From an uncultured Opitutia bacterium (GTDB lineage: Bacteria > Verrucomicrobiota > Verrucomicrobiia > Opitutales > UBA953): a stretch of 50,846 nt of DNA. The position numbers and the translations under genes were made by a program. The stretch lies in NCBI GenBank assembly GCA_903889525.1, contig CAISXT010000017.1, positions 1 to 50,846 on the forward strand, written 5' to 3'. The notes under the pieces are model-generated. The model made no database searches, had not been told where the DNA came from, and saw nothing but the letters and a program-made list of their open reading frames with translations. This document shows, piece by piece, positions 1 to 7,573 of this stretch; within the stretch, counting starts at the first letter, position 1; each line of letters starts with the position of its first letter.

Positions 1-95
1 GAGAAGGAGTCAGGGGTCAGATTCATGATGCCCATAATTAGCGTGCGCTTTCTCCAGTCGGGAAGGGGAGTGCCGTGTGGGCTACGCCAAGACAT
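1..95 (-). CDS. folP: Dihydropteroate synthase, N-terminal fragment cut by window edge
   Basis: Only about 31 codons are present; the gene runs leftwards out of the window. Reading from the ATG at 95-93, residues 21-31 give MGIMNLTPDSF, which matches the N-terminal signature of dihydropteroate synthase. The enzyme condenses p-aminobenzoate with 6-hydroxymethyl-dihydropterin diphosphate in cytoplasmic folate synthesis. The frame is open from the ATG to the edge, and the 20 residues before the motif have a plausible length for this family. The leader just before the ATG is C-rich (CCCCCTAAACC) with no Shine-Dalgarno match. The gene is divergent from the cytochrome oxidase operon. The identification rests on one short motif, but that motif is very characteristic. 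Confidence 0.85.
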   Translation of the reverse strand, partial: MSWRSPHGTPLPDWRKRTLIMGIMNLTPDSF

Positions 96-349
96 GGTTT
101 AGGGGGTTAAAGCACCCACCTAAGGGTGCAAGACCCAAGGGCCCCAACGGGGATAGAAGAGGGGCGAGGTGCCCAGTATTAGCCGATATGATGCAATAAT
201 ATATATGTAAGTTAATGATATTCATATATTTATGTAATTAATCCCAATCTGGCGGACTGAGGGATCCCCATCCGCACGAATTAGCCCAGCGGGGGGCTTG
301 CAAATTACAGGGTTTTTACGGATTTTCCGGCGTCCGAAACTCATCCTTT
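96..349. other. Divergent intergenic region between folP and coxB
   Basis: No gene is visible here. The part near folP is rich in short G and C runs, including CACCC/GGGTG (113-127). Positions about 181-243 form a strikingly AT-rich island in an otherwise GC-rich sequence and probably hold promoter elements for one or both directions. A weak sigma70-like match for the cox operon is TTGCAA at 298-303 followed after 17 nt by GATTTT at 321-326. This is only suggestive. Confidence 0.5.
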
Positions 350-1630
350 ATGTTTTCTCGCTTCTTCAGTCGGGTCGGTCTGCTGGCCGCCCCCTTCCTC
401 GCCCTAATTATGGCAGGATGTTCCAAGGCCGAAATGACCGTGCGCCAGTCCACCTTAGATCCCAAGGGGCCCGTGGCCAAGATGCAGTATGATGTTTTCA
501 TGGACACCGTTTGGCTGGTCGTCGTCCTCTTCATCCTCGTGGGCGGTCTGCTGGTTTATGCGGTCATCAAATTCCGGGCCCGTCCGGGCGATGAGGATGC
601 CCCGCGCATCGAAGAAGGTCACGGCAACCCGCTCGTCGAAATCGGTCTCATCACCGCCTCCATTGGTGCACTGGTGATCATCGCGATTCCGACGCTTAGT
701 GCAATCTGGTACACCGACGACGTCCCAGTCGAGTCCGTGCCGACGTCCAAACTCTCCGCTTGGTACCCCCGCCTCGAAGGTGCGAAGGAGAATTACGCCA
801 AGGTCGTCGAGGAGCAGGTTCTGGAAATCGACGTCATCGGCAAGCAGTGGTGGTTCCGCTTCGAGTATCCGCAGCTCGGACTCACGAACGACGCTAAGCG
901 TTCCGTGCCGAATGAGTTCGTTATCCCCAAGGGCAAGGCAGTCCGTATCAACCTCCGCTCCGAGGACGTCATCCACTCTTTCTGGATTCCGAAGCTCGCT
1001 GGCAAGGTCGACCTCATGCCTGGCCGTAAGAACCATATGTGGATTCAGGGCGATGAAGTCGGCCATTACTACGGCCAGTGCGCCGAGTTCTGCGGCGACT
1101 CCCATGCCTACATGCGCTTCCGTGTCGAAGTCGTTGAGCCCGCTGAGTTTGCCAAGTGGGTGCAGAAGCAGAAGACCGACGCCGGCGCGGTCGTCGCATC
1201 GCCCAAGGCCGAGAAGGGCAAGGCGCTCTTTGCCGCCAAGACTTGCTCGATGTGTCACAATATCAGCGGACACTACGGTGCGGGCGCGTTTGCTCCCGAC
1301 CTCACCCACGTCGCTTCGCGCAAGTCGCTCGCGGGCGCTTGGCTCGATAACCGTGACCCTAAGGCTCAGCTTGCCAAGGAGCAGCAGACCCAGAACACCG
1401 AATCATCCGTCGAAGTAGACAAGGAGGTGCTCAGGGCCAATCTCAAAAAGTGGATCGGCTCCTCGGGCGTCGCCACCGGCGCTGATGGCAAGCCGACCAA
1501 GGACGTCAAGCCCGGCAACCGGATGCACTTCTACAAGATGTTCAACGTCGCTGGTCTGACCGAGACCCAGCAGAAGTTCACCGCCGACGAGCTGGACTGC
1601 CTGGCCGAATACCTCCTCACGCTGAAGTAA
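350..1630 (+). CDS. coxB: Cytochrome c oxidase subunit II with fused cytochrome c domain
   Basis: Accepts electrons from cytochrome c at the dinuclear CuA centre and passes them to heme a in subunit I, on the outer face of the inner membrane. The 426-residue protein begins with a lipoprotein signal ending at Cys24 (lipobox MAGC), then has two membrane segments (about 50-72 and 98-120). The cupredoxin domain carries the CuA ligands C244, C248, H252 and M255 (CAEFCGDSHAYM). A C-terminal cytochrome c domain has CSMCH at 299-303 and a PGNRM segment as the likely Met-ligand region, so this is a caa3-like subunit. About 30 extra residues lie between the heme site and the Met region. First gene of coxBACD; there is no Shine-Dalgarno match before the ATG. 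Confidence 0.96.
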   Translation: MFSRFFSRVGLLAAPFLALIMAGCSKAEMTVRQSTLDPKGPVAKMQYDVFMDTVWLVVVLFILVGGLLVYAVIKFRARPGDEDAPRIEEGHGNPLVEIGLITASIGALVIIAIPTLSAIWYTDDVPVESVPTSKLSAWYPRLEGAKENYAKVVEEQVLEIDVIGKQWWFRFEYPQLGLTNDAKRSVPNEFVIPKGKAVRINLRSEDVIHSFWIPKLAGKVDLMPGRKNHMWIQGDEVGHYYGQCAEFCGDSHAYMRFRVEVVEPAEFAKWVQKQKTDAGAVVASPKAEKGKALFAAKTCSMCHNISGHYGAGAFAPDLTHVASRKSLAGAWLDNRDPKAQLAKEQQTQNTESSVEVDKEVLRANLKKWIGSSGVATGADGKPTKDVKPGNRMHFYKMFNVAGLTETQQKFTADELDCLAEYLLTLK

Positions 1631-1652
1631 ACCTTTCGAACCTTTCATTCCA

Positions 1653-3680
1653 ATGTCTCACGATTCCCACCATGCCCCCGTCGCCTGCAAGACGGAGTTG
1701 GCACCCGAGCGCAGCGACCTCGGCCTGATCCGCCCCGACCGCACCACCGGCTGGACCGATTGGCTGACCACCGTCGATCACAAGAAGATCGGTATCCTCT
1801 ACGGTGCTTTCGCCATGTTTTACTTCCTCGTCGGCGGCGTCGAAGCCCTCGCGATTCGTACCCAGCTGATCCGCCCGGAGAATGACTTCGTCACGGCGCG
1901 GATGTATAACCAGCTGTTCACGATGCACGGTACCACGATGATCTTCCTTGGGGTCATGCCGCTCTCGGCCGCGTTCTTCAACTTCCTCGTGCCGTTGCAA
2001 ATCGGGGCCCGCGACGTTGCGTTCCCGCGCTTGAACGCCTTTTCGCTCTGGACGTTCGTTTTTGGTGCTTTCGTGCTCAACGCCTCTTGGTTCTTCGAGT
2101 TCGCGCACCTCGCTGGCTGGTTGAACTCGTTCGATTGGCACAAGGCCTTGGTCTATACGGATTTCGCTCCCGCCAACGGTTGGTTCAGTTACGCACCGCT
2201 CTCTGGCACCTTCGGTCAGAACGGACAGGCACTCCGTTTCACCGGCGTCGGTACCGATTTCTGGATCATCGGCATTCAGGTGCTCGGCATCGCCTCCCTG
2301 GCGGCCTCCTTCAACTTCATCTGCACGATCATCAACATGCGCGCCAAGGGTATGACCATGATGCGCCTGCCCGTGTTCACCTGGATGACCCTCATCACGG
2401 CGATTCTCATCATCCTCGCCTTCCCGGCGATCACCGTCGCGCTGATCGAATTGATGTTCGACCGGGCTTTCGGTGCTAACTTCTTCAACCCCTCGGCTGG
2501 CGGCCAGCCGGTGCTCTGGCAGCACCTCTTCTGGATCTTTGGTCACCCGGAGGTTTACATCCTCGTGCTGCCCGCGATGGGCATTGTCTCGGAAATTCTC
2601 CCGACGTTCTCGGGCAAGGCGCTCTTCGGCTACCCGATCATCGTCTTCTCCGGCGCCGTCATCGGCTTCCTGGGCTTCGCCGTCTGGAGTCACCATATGT
2701 TCACGACCGGCCTCGGCCCGGTGCCGACCGCCGCCTTCGCCCTTCTGACCATGGCCATCGCCGTGCCGACGGGCGTGAAGATCTTCAACTGGCTCGGCAC
2801 CATCTGGGGCGGACGCGTCCGTTTCACGCCGCCGATGGTGCTCGCCCTCGGTTTTATCTGGATGTTCATGTGCGGCGGATTCTCCGGCGTGATGCACTCC
2901 GCGGCTCCCGCCGACTCCCAGCAGCAGGACAGTTACTTCGTCATCGCGCACTTCCACTACGTGCTCCTCGGCGGCGTGCTCCTCGGCCTGATGGCCGGTT
3001 TATATTTCTGGTTCCCGAAGATTTTCGGTCGCATGCCGAACGCCCCGGTGGCGTACATCGCTTCAGGGATGGTCATCCTAGGCTTTAATCTCGCCTTTGG
3101 CCCGATGCACTACCTCGGCCTCGCCGGTATGCCTCGCCGCACGCACACCTACCAGGCTGGTAACGGCTGGGAAAACTGGAACTTCATTGCCACGATCGGC
3201 GCGTACATTCTCGGTGCGGGGGTGTTCATCGCGTTCGTTAACCTCTTCTGGACGGCCTTTAAGGGTAAGAAGTGTGCGAGCGACCCGTGGGGTGGCCGCA
3301 CCCTCGAGTGGTCGCTGCCTTCGCCGGTGCCTGAGTATAACTTCGCGCAGGCTCCGATTGTGGCCACGCGCGATGCGTATTTCGAAGATCGGCACGGCGG
3401 CAAGCGCATCGCCTATGAGAACGACGGCGGCGAAGCCGGCGTTCACATGCCTAGCCAGTCTTGGATGCCTTTGGTGGCTTCCGCGGGCTTCCTTTTCGCT
3501 GGCTTCGGCATGCCGATGATGGCCATGGGCGTCCCCCATGCTGGCTGGATTGTCATCACGGGCCTCGGCGTCCTCATCCTCGGCATCTGGCTCTGGGCCG
3601 TCGAGGGACCTGGTGGCTACATGCTCAAGACGCCCGCCGCTGCTGGGTCGCCGGCTCCCGTCGAGACCGCCGCGCACTGA
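1653..3680 (+). CDS. coxA: Cytochrome c oxidase subunit I, aa3 type, with C-terminal extension
   Basis: Catalytic subunit of the proton-pumping heme-copper oxidase, reducing oxygen to water. All key residues of the A1 family are visible: heme a ligand H92, D-channel D121, CuB ligand H298 with E300 and cross-linked Y302 (GHPEVY), CuB H347/H348, K-channel K376 (VPTGVK), and H433 and H435 for hemes a3 and a (AHFHY). At 675 residues it is longer than a minimal subunit I. The last 80 or so residues add two further membrane segments after a soluble stretch, a layout seen in some caa3-type enzymes. It lies 22 nt after coxB. The leader is pyrimidine-rich with no Shine-Dalgarno match. Confidence 0.97.
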   Translation: MSHDSHHAPVACKTELAPERSDLGLIRPDRTTGWTDWLTTVDHKKIGILYGAFAMFYFLVGGVEALAIRTQLIRPENDFVTARMYNQLFTMHGTTMIFLGVMPLSAAFFNFLVPLQIGARDVAFPRLNAFSLWTFVFGAFVLNASWFFEFAHLAGWLNSFDWHKALVYTDFAPANGWFSYAPLSGTFGQNGQALRFTGVGTDFWIIGIQVLGIASLAASFNFICTIINMRAKGMTMMRLPVFTWMTLITAILIILAFPAITVALIELMFDRAFGANFFNPSAGGQPVLWQHLFWIFGHPEVYILVLPAMGIVSEILPTFSGKALFGYPIIVFSGAVIGFLGFAVWSHHMFTTGLGPVPTAAFALLTMAIAVPTGVKIFNWLGTIWGGRVRFTPPMVLALGFIWMFMCGGFSGVMHSAAPADSQQQDSYFVIAHFHYVLLGGVLLGLMAGLYFWFPKIFGRMPNAPVAYIASGMVILGFNLAFGPMHYLGLAGMPRRTHTYQAGNGWENWNFIATIGAYILGAGVFIAFVNLFWTAFKGKKCASDPWGGRTLEWSLPSPVPEYNFAQAPIVATRDAYFEDRHGGKRIAYENDGGEAGVHMPSQSWMPLVASAGFLFAGFGMPMMAMGVPHAGWIVITGLGVLILGIWLWAVEGPGGYMLKTPAAAGSPAPVETAAH

Positions 3681-3716
3681 GCCCACCTTCCTTAAAACCT
3701 CTCCACTCTGACCTCC

Positions 3717-4385
3717 ATGTCTGAAACTGCCGACGCGCATGATGCGCCCACCTCCACCGGGATCGACCACAAGAAGCTCATCATGTGGCTCTTCCTGGCT
3801 TCGGACTGTATGTTCTTCGGGACGCTGATCTCGACGCACCTACTGTACCGGAAGCTGTACCCCTCGGGCTTCACCGACGCCGAAGGCCACCAGCGTTTCA
3901 TCCAGAACCTGTTCAATATCGAGCTGACGTCGTTCTCGACGTTCATCCTGCTGATGTCCTCGTTCCTGATGGCGCTTGCGGTCTCCGCGATGCACAAGGG
4001 TGAAATCAAGTCGTTCCGCCGTAACGTCCTCGGCGTGATCTTCTTCGGCCTGATCTTCCTGGGCTGTCAGGTCTTCGAGTTCACGCACTTCTATCACCAA
4101 GGCTTGACGATTCAGAACAGCGTGCTCGGCTCGACGTTCTACGTCCTCACCGGCACGCACGGCACCCACGTCGCCATCGGCGTGCTCTGGCTCATCCTGA
4201 TGTACTTCTACAGCTTCACCGGCAAGCTGCGTGGCCACATGGGCGCCCTCGACGTCGAAGTTGCGGGCCTCTACTGGCACTTCGTCGACATCGTCTGGAT
4301 CATCATCTTCACCGCAGTCTATCTCGTCGAATACCTCGGGCCGAACGGCATCTGGGGGACGGGTCTCCCTGCCGCCATCAAGTAA
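3717..4385 (+). CDS. coxC: Cytochrome c oxidase subunit III
   Basis: Membrane subunit that stabilises the oxidase and supports proton uptake and turnover; it carries no redox centre. The 222 residues form about five membrane segments after a short polar N terminus (IDHKKLIMWLFL), as in the short form of the heme-copper oxidase subunit III family. Family-typical segments include ITFTHGTHVAIG-like TGTHGTHVAIGVLW near residue 143 and a C-terminal WHFVDIVWIIIF. It lies 36 nt after coxA and is followed after 15 nt by coxD, so co-transcription is likely. Confidence 0.95.
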   Translation: MSETADAHDAPTSTGIDHKKLIMWLFLASDCMFFGTLISTHLLYRKLYPSGFTDAEGHQRFIQNLFNIELTSFSTFILLMSSFLMALAVSAMHKGEIKSFRRNVLGVIFFGLIFLGCQVFEFTHFYHQGLTIQNSVLGSTFYVLTGTHGTHVAIGVLWLILMYFYSFTGKLRGHMGALDVEVAGLYWHFVDIVWIIIFTAVYLVEYLGPNGIWGTGLPAAIK

Positions 4386-4400
4386 TTTTCATTTACGCTC

Positions 4401-4742
4401 ATGTCTTCCTCTTCCGAAGCCGCCCCCAGCCAGGAATTCCTCATCGAGGAAACCCGTCGCTACCACCACTTCATCACGTTGGCCCTTTGGCTGGCCGTGG
4501 TCACTGGTGCGGAGATTGTCCTCATCTTCCTGCCCATCCCGATGGCGGCGGTGCTCACCGTCCTCAGCCTGATGTCCGCCGGCAAGTTCTTTGCGGTCAT
4601 CCTCTGGTTCATGCACCTGATCTACGACAAGCGGCTGCTTTTATGGATCTTCGTCGCGGCCCTCGCGCTGACTTTCGCTACCTTCTCGGCGTTGCTGGCA
4701 CTCTTCTCGGTCGACTTGCTGGACCCAAAGTGGATCTCCTGA
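4401..4742 (+). CDS. coxD: Cytochrome c oxidase subunit IV family protein
   Basis: Small accessory membrane subunit (113 residues) with three predicted hydrophobic segments, about residues 27-47, 53-77 and 83-108. Order and size match the prokaryotic cytochrome c oxidase subunit IV (COX4_pro/CyoD-like) family, which usually follows subunit III and helps assemble the CuB site. The N terminus is short and polar (MSSSSEAAPSQEF). It is the last gene before a clear intrinsic terminator. Assignment rests on topology and position more than on conserved residues. Confidence 0.85.
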   Translation: MSSSSEAAPSQEFLIEETRRYHHFITLALWLAVVTGAEIVLIFLPIPMAAVLTVLSLMSAGKFFAVILWFMHLIYDKRLLLWIFVAALALTFATFSALLALFSVDLLDPKWIS

Positions 4743-4764
4743 GCGCACCAACTACTTGACGACC

Positions 4765-4788
4765 AAGGCTCCGTGAGGGGCCTTTTTT
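4765..4788 (+). terminator. Intrinsic terminator after coxBACD
   Basis: An 8-bp stem (AAGGCTCC/GGGGCCTT, with one G-T pair) encloses a GTGA tetraloop and runs into six T residues. It begins 23 nt after the coxD stop and separates the structural genes from ctaG. Confidence 0.85.
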
Positions 4789-4832
4789 GTGCCCGCACTT
4801 GCGAAGGGGCGCGGTTGGATTAATAAGAAGGG

Positions 4833-5615
4833 ATGCTGCGCATCCCGCTCCATTGGCACACCGAGCCGCTTCTGCTGCTCCTGGTCGTGGGCGCATCTTG
4901 GGCGCACGCCTTGGCGTGCGGGCCGTATCGGTCGGCTTGGGCAGTGGCGGGCACACCTTATCCCGTCGCCCACACGATTCGTTTTCACCTCGGCGTCTTG
5001 GTGGGTTATCTCGCCGTGGGTTCGCCGCTCGATCAGCTGGGCGAGCAGTTTCTTTTCTCGGCCCACATGCTTCAGCACATGCTGTTGATCTACGTGGCGG
5101 CGCCCCTCTTGGTCACGGGCATCCCGCCGGACATCATTGACCGATTGCTCGCCTCGCGGCCCACGTTGACGAAAGTGTTGCGCGCCCTCACGCACCCGCT
5201 GGGCGGCGGCGTCCTCTTCACTTTATTTTTCTCCTTCTGGCACTTTCCGGAGCTCTATGAAGCCGCCCTCCGCAGTCGCCCGCTACATGTCATTGAGCAC
5301 TGGTCCATGTTCTTGCCCGCGGTTTTGATGGTCTGGCCACTATTCTCCCGTTCAACCATGCTCCCGGGCATCGGCTTCGGGGCCGCGATGTTCTACTCCT
5401 TCGCCCTGATGATCGCCGATTTGCCCCTTTGGGCTGCGCTCATCTTCGGCGAGCATCCCATTTACGATTCTTACCGGCTCGCCCCGCGCGTCAGTAGCCT
5501 GAGCGCTTCGGCCGATATGATTCTGGGCGCAGTGGTGATGAAGGGCTTCAACGAAATCTTCGCGTTGATTTGCATGGGCTACGCCTTCTTCGCCTGGTAC
5601 CGTCGCGATCGCTGA
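4833..5615 (+). CDS. ctaG: Cytochrome c oxidase assembly factor, CtaG (caa3) family
   Basis: Polytopic membrane protein of the caa3_CtaG family, needed for assembly of active caa3 oxidase in Bacillus and frequently linked to oxidase genes. The 260 residues hold about six to seven hydrophobic segments. Family-typical features are the His-rich N-terminal segment (PLHWHTEP), HMLQHMLL around residues 78-85, and FWHFPELYEAAL. This family is distinct from the Cox11-type copper chaperone that is also called CtaG. The ATG at 4833 directly follows AAGAAGGG, one of the few Shine-Dalgarno-like sequences in the window. It lies after the cox terminator, so it may have its own promoter or rely on read-through. 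Its stop is 5 nt from that of the convergent permease gene. Confidence 0.9.
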   Translation: MLRIPLHWHTEPLLLLLVVGASWAHALACGPYRSAWAVAGTPYPVAHTIRFHLGVLVGYLAVGSPLDQLGEQFLFSAHMLQHMLLIYVAAPLLVTGIPPDIIDRLLASRPTLTKVLRALTHPLGGGVLFTLFFSFWHFPELYEAALRSRPLHVIEHWSMFLPAVLMVWPLFSRSTMLPGIGFGAAMFYSFALMIADLPLWAALIFGEHPIYDSYRLAPRVSSLSASADMILGAVVMKGFNEIFALICMGYAFFAWYRRDR

Positions 5616-5620
5616 GCGAC

Positions 5621-6778
5621 TCAGTGGCGCGAGGCACGCTTGAGCAACCAGAGTGCGACGGACACGACAAGAAGGTTCGGCCCCCAGACAAGTAGGTCTG
5701 GGTGCAACGCTGGATTCTTCACAAACGTCGCCGCCGAGGTGAGCATGTAATAGGAGAGCGCTACGCCGAGCGCGATTGAGGCGTTGACGAAGGTTTCTGA
5801 TCGGCCGACGCGGACGGCGAGAGGAACTGCGAGTAGGGCGAGGGAGAAGACGGAAAACGCTCCGGCGAGGTGGGCCATGAACTGCGTACGTGCCATCATC
5901 TTCTTGAGTTCGATTTCCGCGGGGGTGGAGCTCGCGGTCACCTGCCATCCTTTATCCATGGCATCAAGCAGCTCCGAGGTAGTCAGCCAGCGCAGTTTTC
6001 GTTCGAAGTTGGAGCCATCCTTGAAAATACCTGATGCGGGGAATTCAACCACCGTGGTGCTGGCGGTGAAACCAGAGGCCGGATGCAGAAAGCTGGTATC
6101 CCCGGCTTGCTGGGATTCCGACCGCACATCCTTTAGTGTGATACGGAGCACGCCTTCGCCGGATTTATTTTCAACCCTACTGAGCCGGGCTGAATCTGCG
6201 TGCAGGATTTGCTCAAGGTGGCCTTGCGGGTCGATGCGCCAAAGCCAGAAGTCGCGGAGGACTTCGCCCTCCCGGTCCGCGGCCCGAATCACCATGCCTG
6301 GAAACTGGCGATTCAACTTCCCCAGGGTGATGACCGAGGCGGGATTATCCTTGGCGGAGCCAACTAAGAGCTGCCGGTATTCGGTGTTGGAGAACGGCGC
6401 GACCTCAAGATTGAGCCAAGCAGAAAGTAGGGCGAGGGTGCCGGCGAGCCATAGGGTGGGGCGGGCGATGCGACTTAAACTCAGGCCGCTGGCCTTCATC
6501 GCGGTTAACTCATGCTGCGAACTCAGCCGTCCGAAGGTGATCAGCACGCCGGTGAGTAAGCCCAAGGGAAGGGCATAGGGGAGCACGCCAGGGAATAGCA
6601 GCACGACCAACTCCAGGCCCTCCCACCCGCTCACGCGACTGGAGGCGATGGCCCCAGCGACCTGCCCGAGGATATTACTCGCCACCATCACAAAGATGAA
6701 TGCCCCCGTCGCCGCACTACTGGCGATGGCGGTTTCTTTGAGGACGTGGCGGTCGAGGATGCGCACGCCATCATCCAA
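5621..6778 (-). CDS. LptF/LptG family permease (YjgP/YjgQ)
   Basis: A 385-residue protein with the family architecture: about three N-terminal membrane helices (near 15-120), a periplasmic beta-jellyroll domain (about 120-285), and three C-terminal helices. The segment LLTGVLITFGRLSSQHELTAMKASGLS is the characteristic cytoplasmic coupling region. LptF and LptG form the membrane part of the ABC transporter that extracts lipopolysaccharide from the inner membrane. No ATPase or partner permease is nearby, so LptF cannot be told from LptG. The gene lies 33 nt after the batE-like gene and may be the last gene of that operon. Confidence 0.88.
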   Translation of the reverse strand: MDDGVRILDRHVLKETAIASSAATGAFIFVMVASNILGQVAGAIASSRVSGWEGLELVVLLFPGVLPYALPLGLLTGVLITFGRLSSQHELTAMKASGLSLSRIARPTLWLAGTLALLSAWLNLEVAPFSNTEYRQLLVGSAKDNPASVITLGKLNRQFPGMVIRAADREGEVLRDFWLWRIDPQGHLEQILHADSARLSRVENKSGEGVLRITLKDVRSESQQAGDTSFLHPASGFTASTTVVEFPASGIFKDGSNFERKLRWLTTSELLDAMDKGWQVTASSTPAEIELKKMMARTQFMAHLAGAFSVFSLALLAVPLAVRVGRSETFVNASIALGVALSYYMLTSAATFVKNPALHPDLLVWGPNLLVVSVALWLLKRASRH

Positions 6779-6811
6779 GCAAAACCGCCCGTCCGCTCCA
6801 AGGCGAAAGGG

Positions 6812-7573
6812 TTAGGGCGCGGCTTTCTGGTCTAAATCGGCGGGGAGGCTCTGCCCCCACACGGACTCAATCTCGCCGGCCCGGAGCCAGCCGGTCTTAC
6901 CGTCGGCCGTGGTGACCCGGATGTATCCGTTAAAGGCTCGGCCGGTCCGCACGACATCACCTTCGGACACGGCTTGCGTAGGCTCCGCCAGCAGCGTGGG
7001 CGTGAGGCGCAGGGAAATCTCGGTCTTACGAACCACGGCGCGATGGGCGCTCGAACGCGCTCCCCAGAGTCCGGGGATACACAGAGCTAGCAACGTGAGG
7101 GCGGCGACGCGGACACGCTGATTCCATTCGCCAGCGGGTTGCCGGCGGATGCGCGGGAGGAGAATCGCCAGTAAGGCCGCCCAGAAGGACCCGGCTGCCA
7201 GAATGAGCCAGAGGTCGGCATTCAGTACGGAGGCGTAGTTCTCCGAACTCGTGCTTCCTGGTCGCTCCACGCCGCCGGCATTCTGGCCATGGCGGATGCC
7301 GGCTAGGGCCACGACGTTATGTGGGTCTAACAATAAAGCGCGCTCCCAGCATACCACGGCCCGGCCCTTCCGCCCGAGTCTCCATTCGGCATTACCGAGT
7401 GCGGCGAGCAGGCCGGGGCTGACACCATCGCGCCGGGCCTCATCCTGCCAGGCCTCGACGGCGCCGGCGAAATTACCCTTGGCGTAGGCTTGTTCGCCCG
7501 CTGACGGCGCCGGTAGGTCGCCCGCGAATAGCGAGGTCACCATCATCGCGAGGCTTAGGGCGAGGAGTCTCAT
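6812..7573 (-). CDS. BatE-like TPR and SH3-like domain protein
   Basis: The 253-residue protein starts with a signal peptide (to about residue 18), followed by TPR-like helices (about 27-95: AYAKGNFAGAVEAW, AWRLGRKG-like repeats), two hydrophobic segments (about 118-138 and 152-170), and a C-terminal bacterial SH3-like domain (about 178-240, ending DGKTGWLRAGEIE). This matches BatE proteins at the end of Bacteroides aerotolerance (Bat) operons, thought to work on the periplasmic side. Its ATG overlaps the stop of the batD-like gene (ATGA), showing translational coupling. Its biochemical role is unknown. Confidence 0.75.
   Translation of the reverse strand: MRLLALSLAMMVTSLFAGDLPAPSAGEQAYAKGNFAGAVEAWQDEARRDGVSPGLLAALGNAEWRLGRKGRAVVCWERALLLDPHNVVALAGIRHGQNAGGVERPGSTSSENYASVLNADLWLILAAGSFWAALLAILLPRIRRQPAGEWNQRVRVAALTLLALCIPGLWGARSSAHRAVVRKTEISLRLTPTLLAEPTQAVSEGDVVRTGRAFNGYIRVTTADGKTGWLRAGEIESVWGQSLPADLDQKAAP

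Noticed and set aside
1-60. Possible end of a transposase or insertion element at the left edge
   Set aside because: The first impression came from GGGGTCAG-like sequence, but the minus strand reads MGIMNLTPDSF in frame with an ATG, identifying folP.
1617-2957. 446-codon open frame antisense to coxA
   Set aside because: Composition of a shadow frame (His/Glu/Arg-rich), while coxA on the other strand has all catalytic residues.
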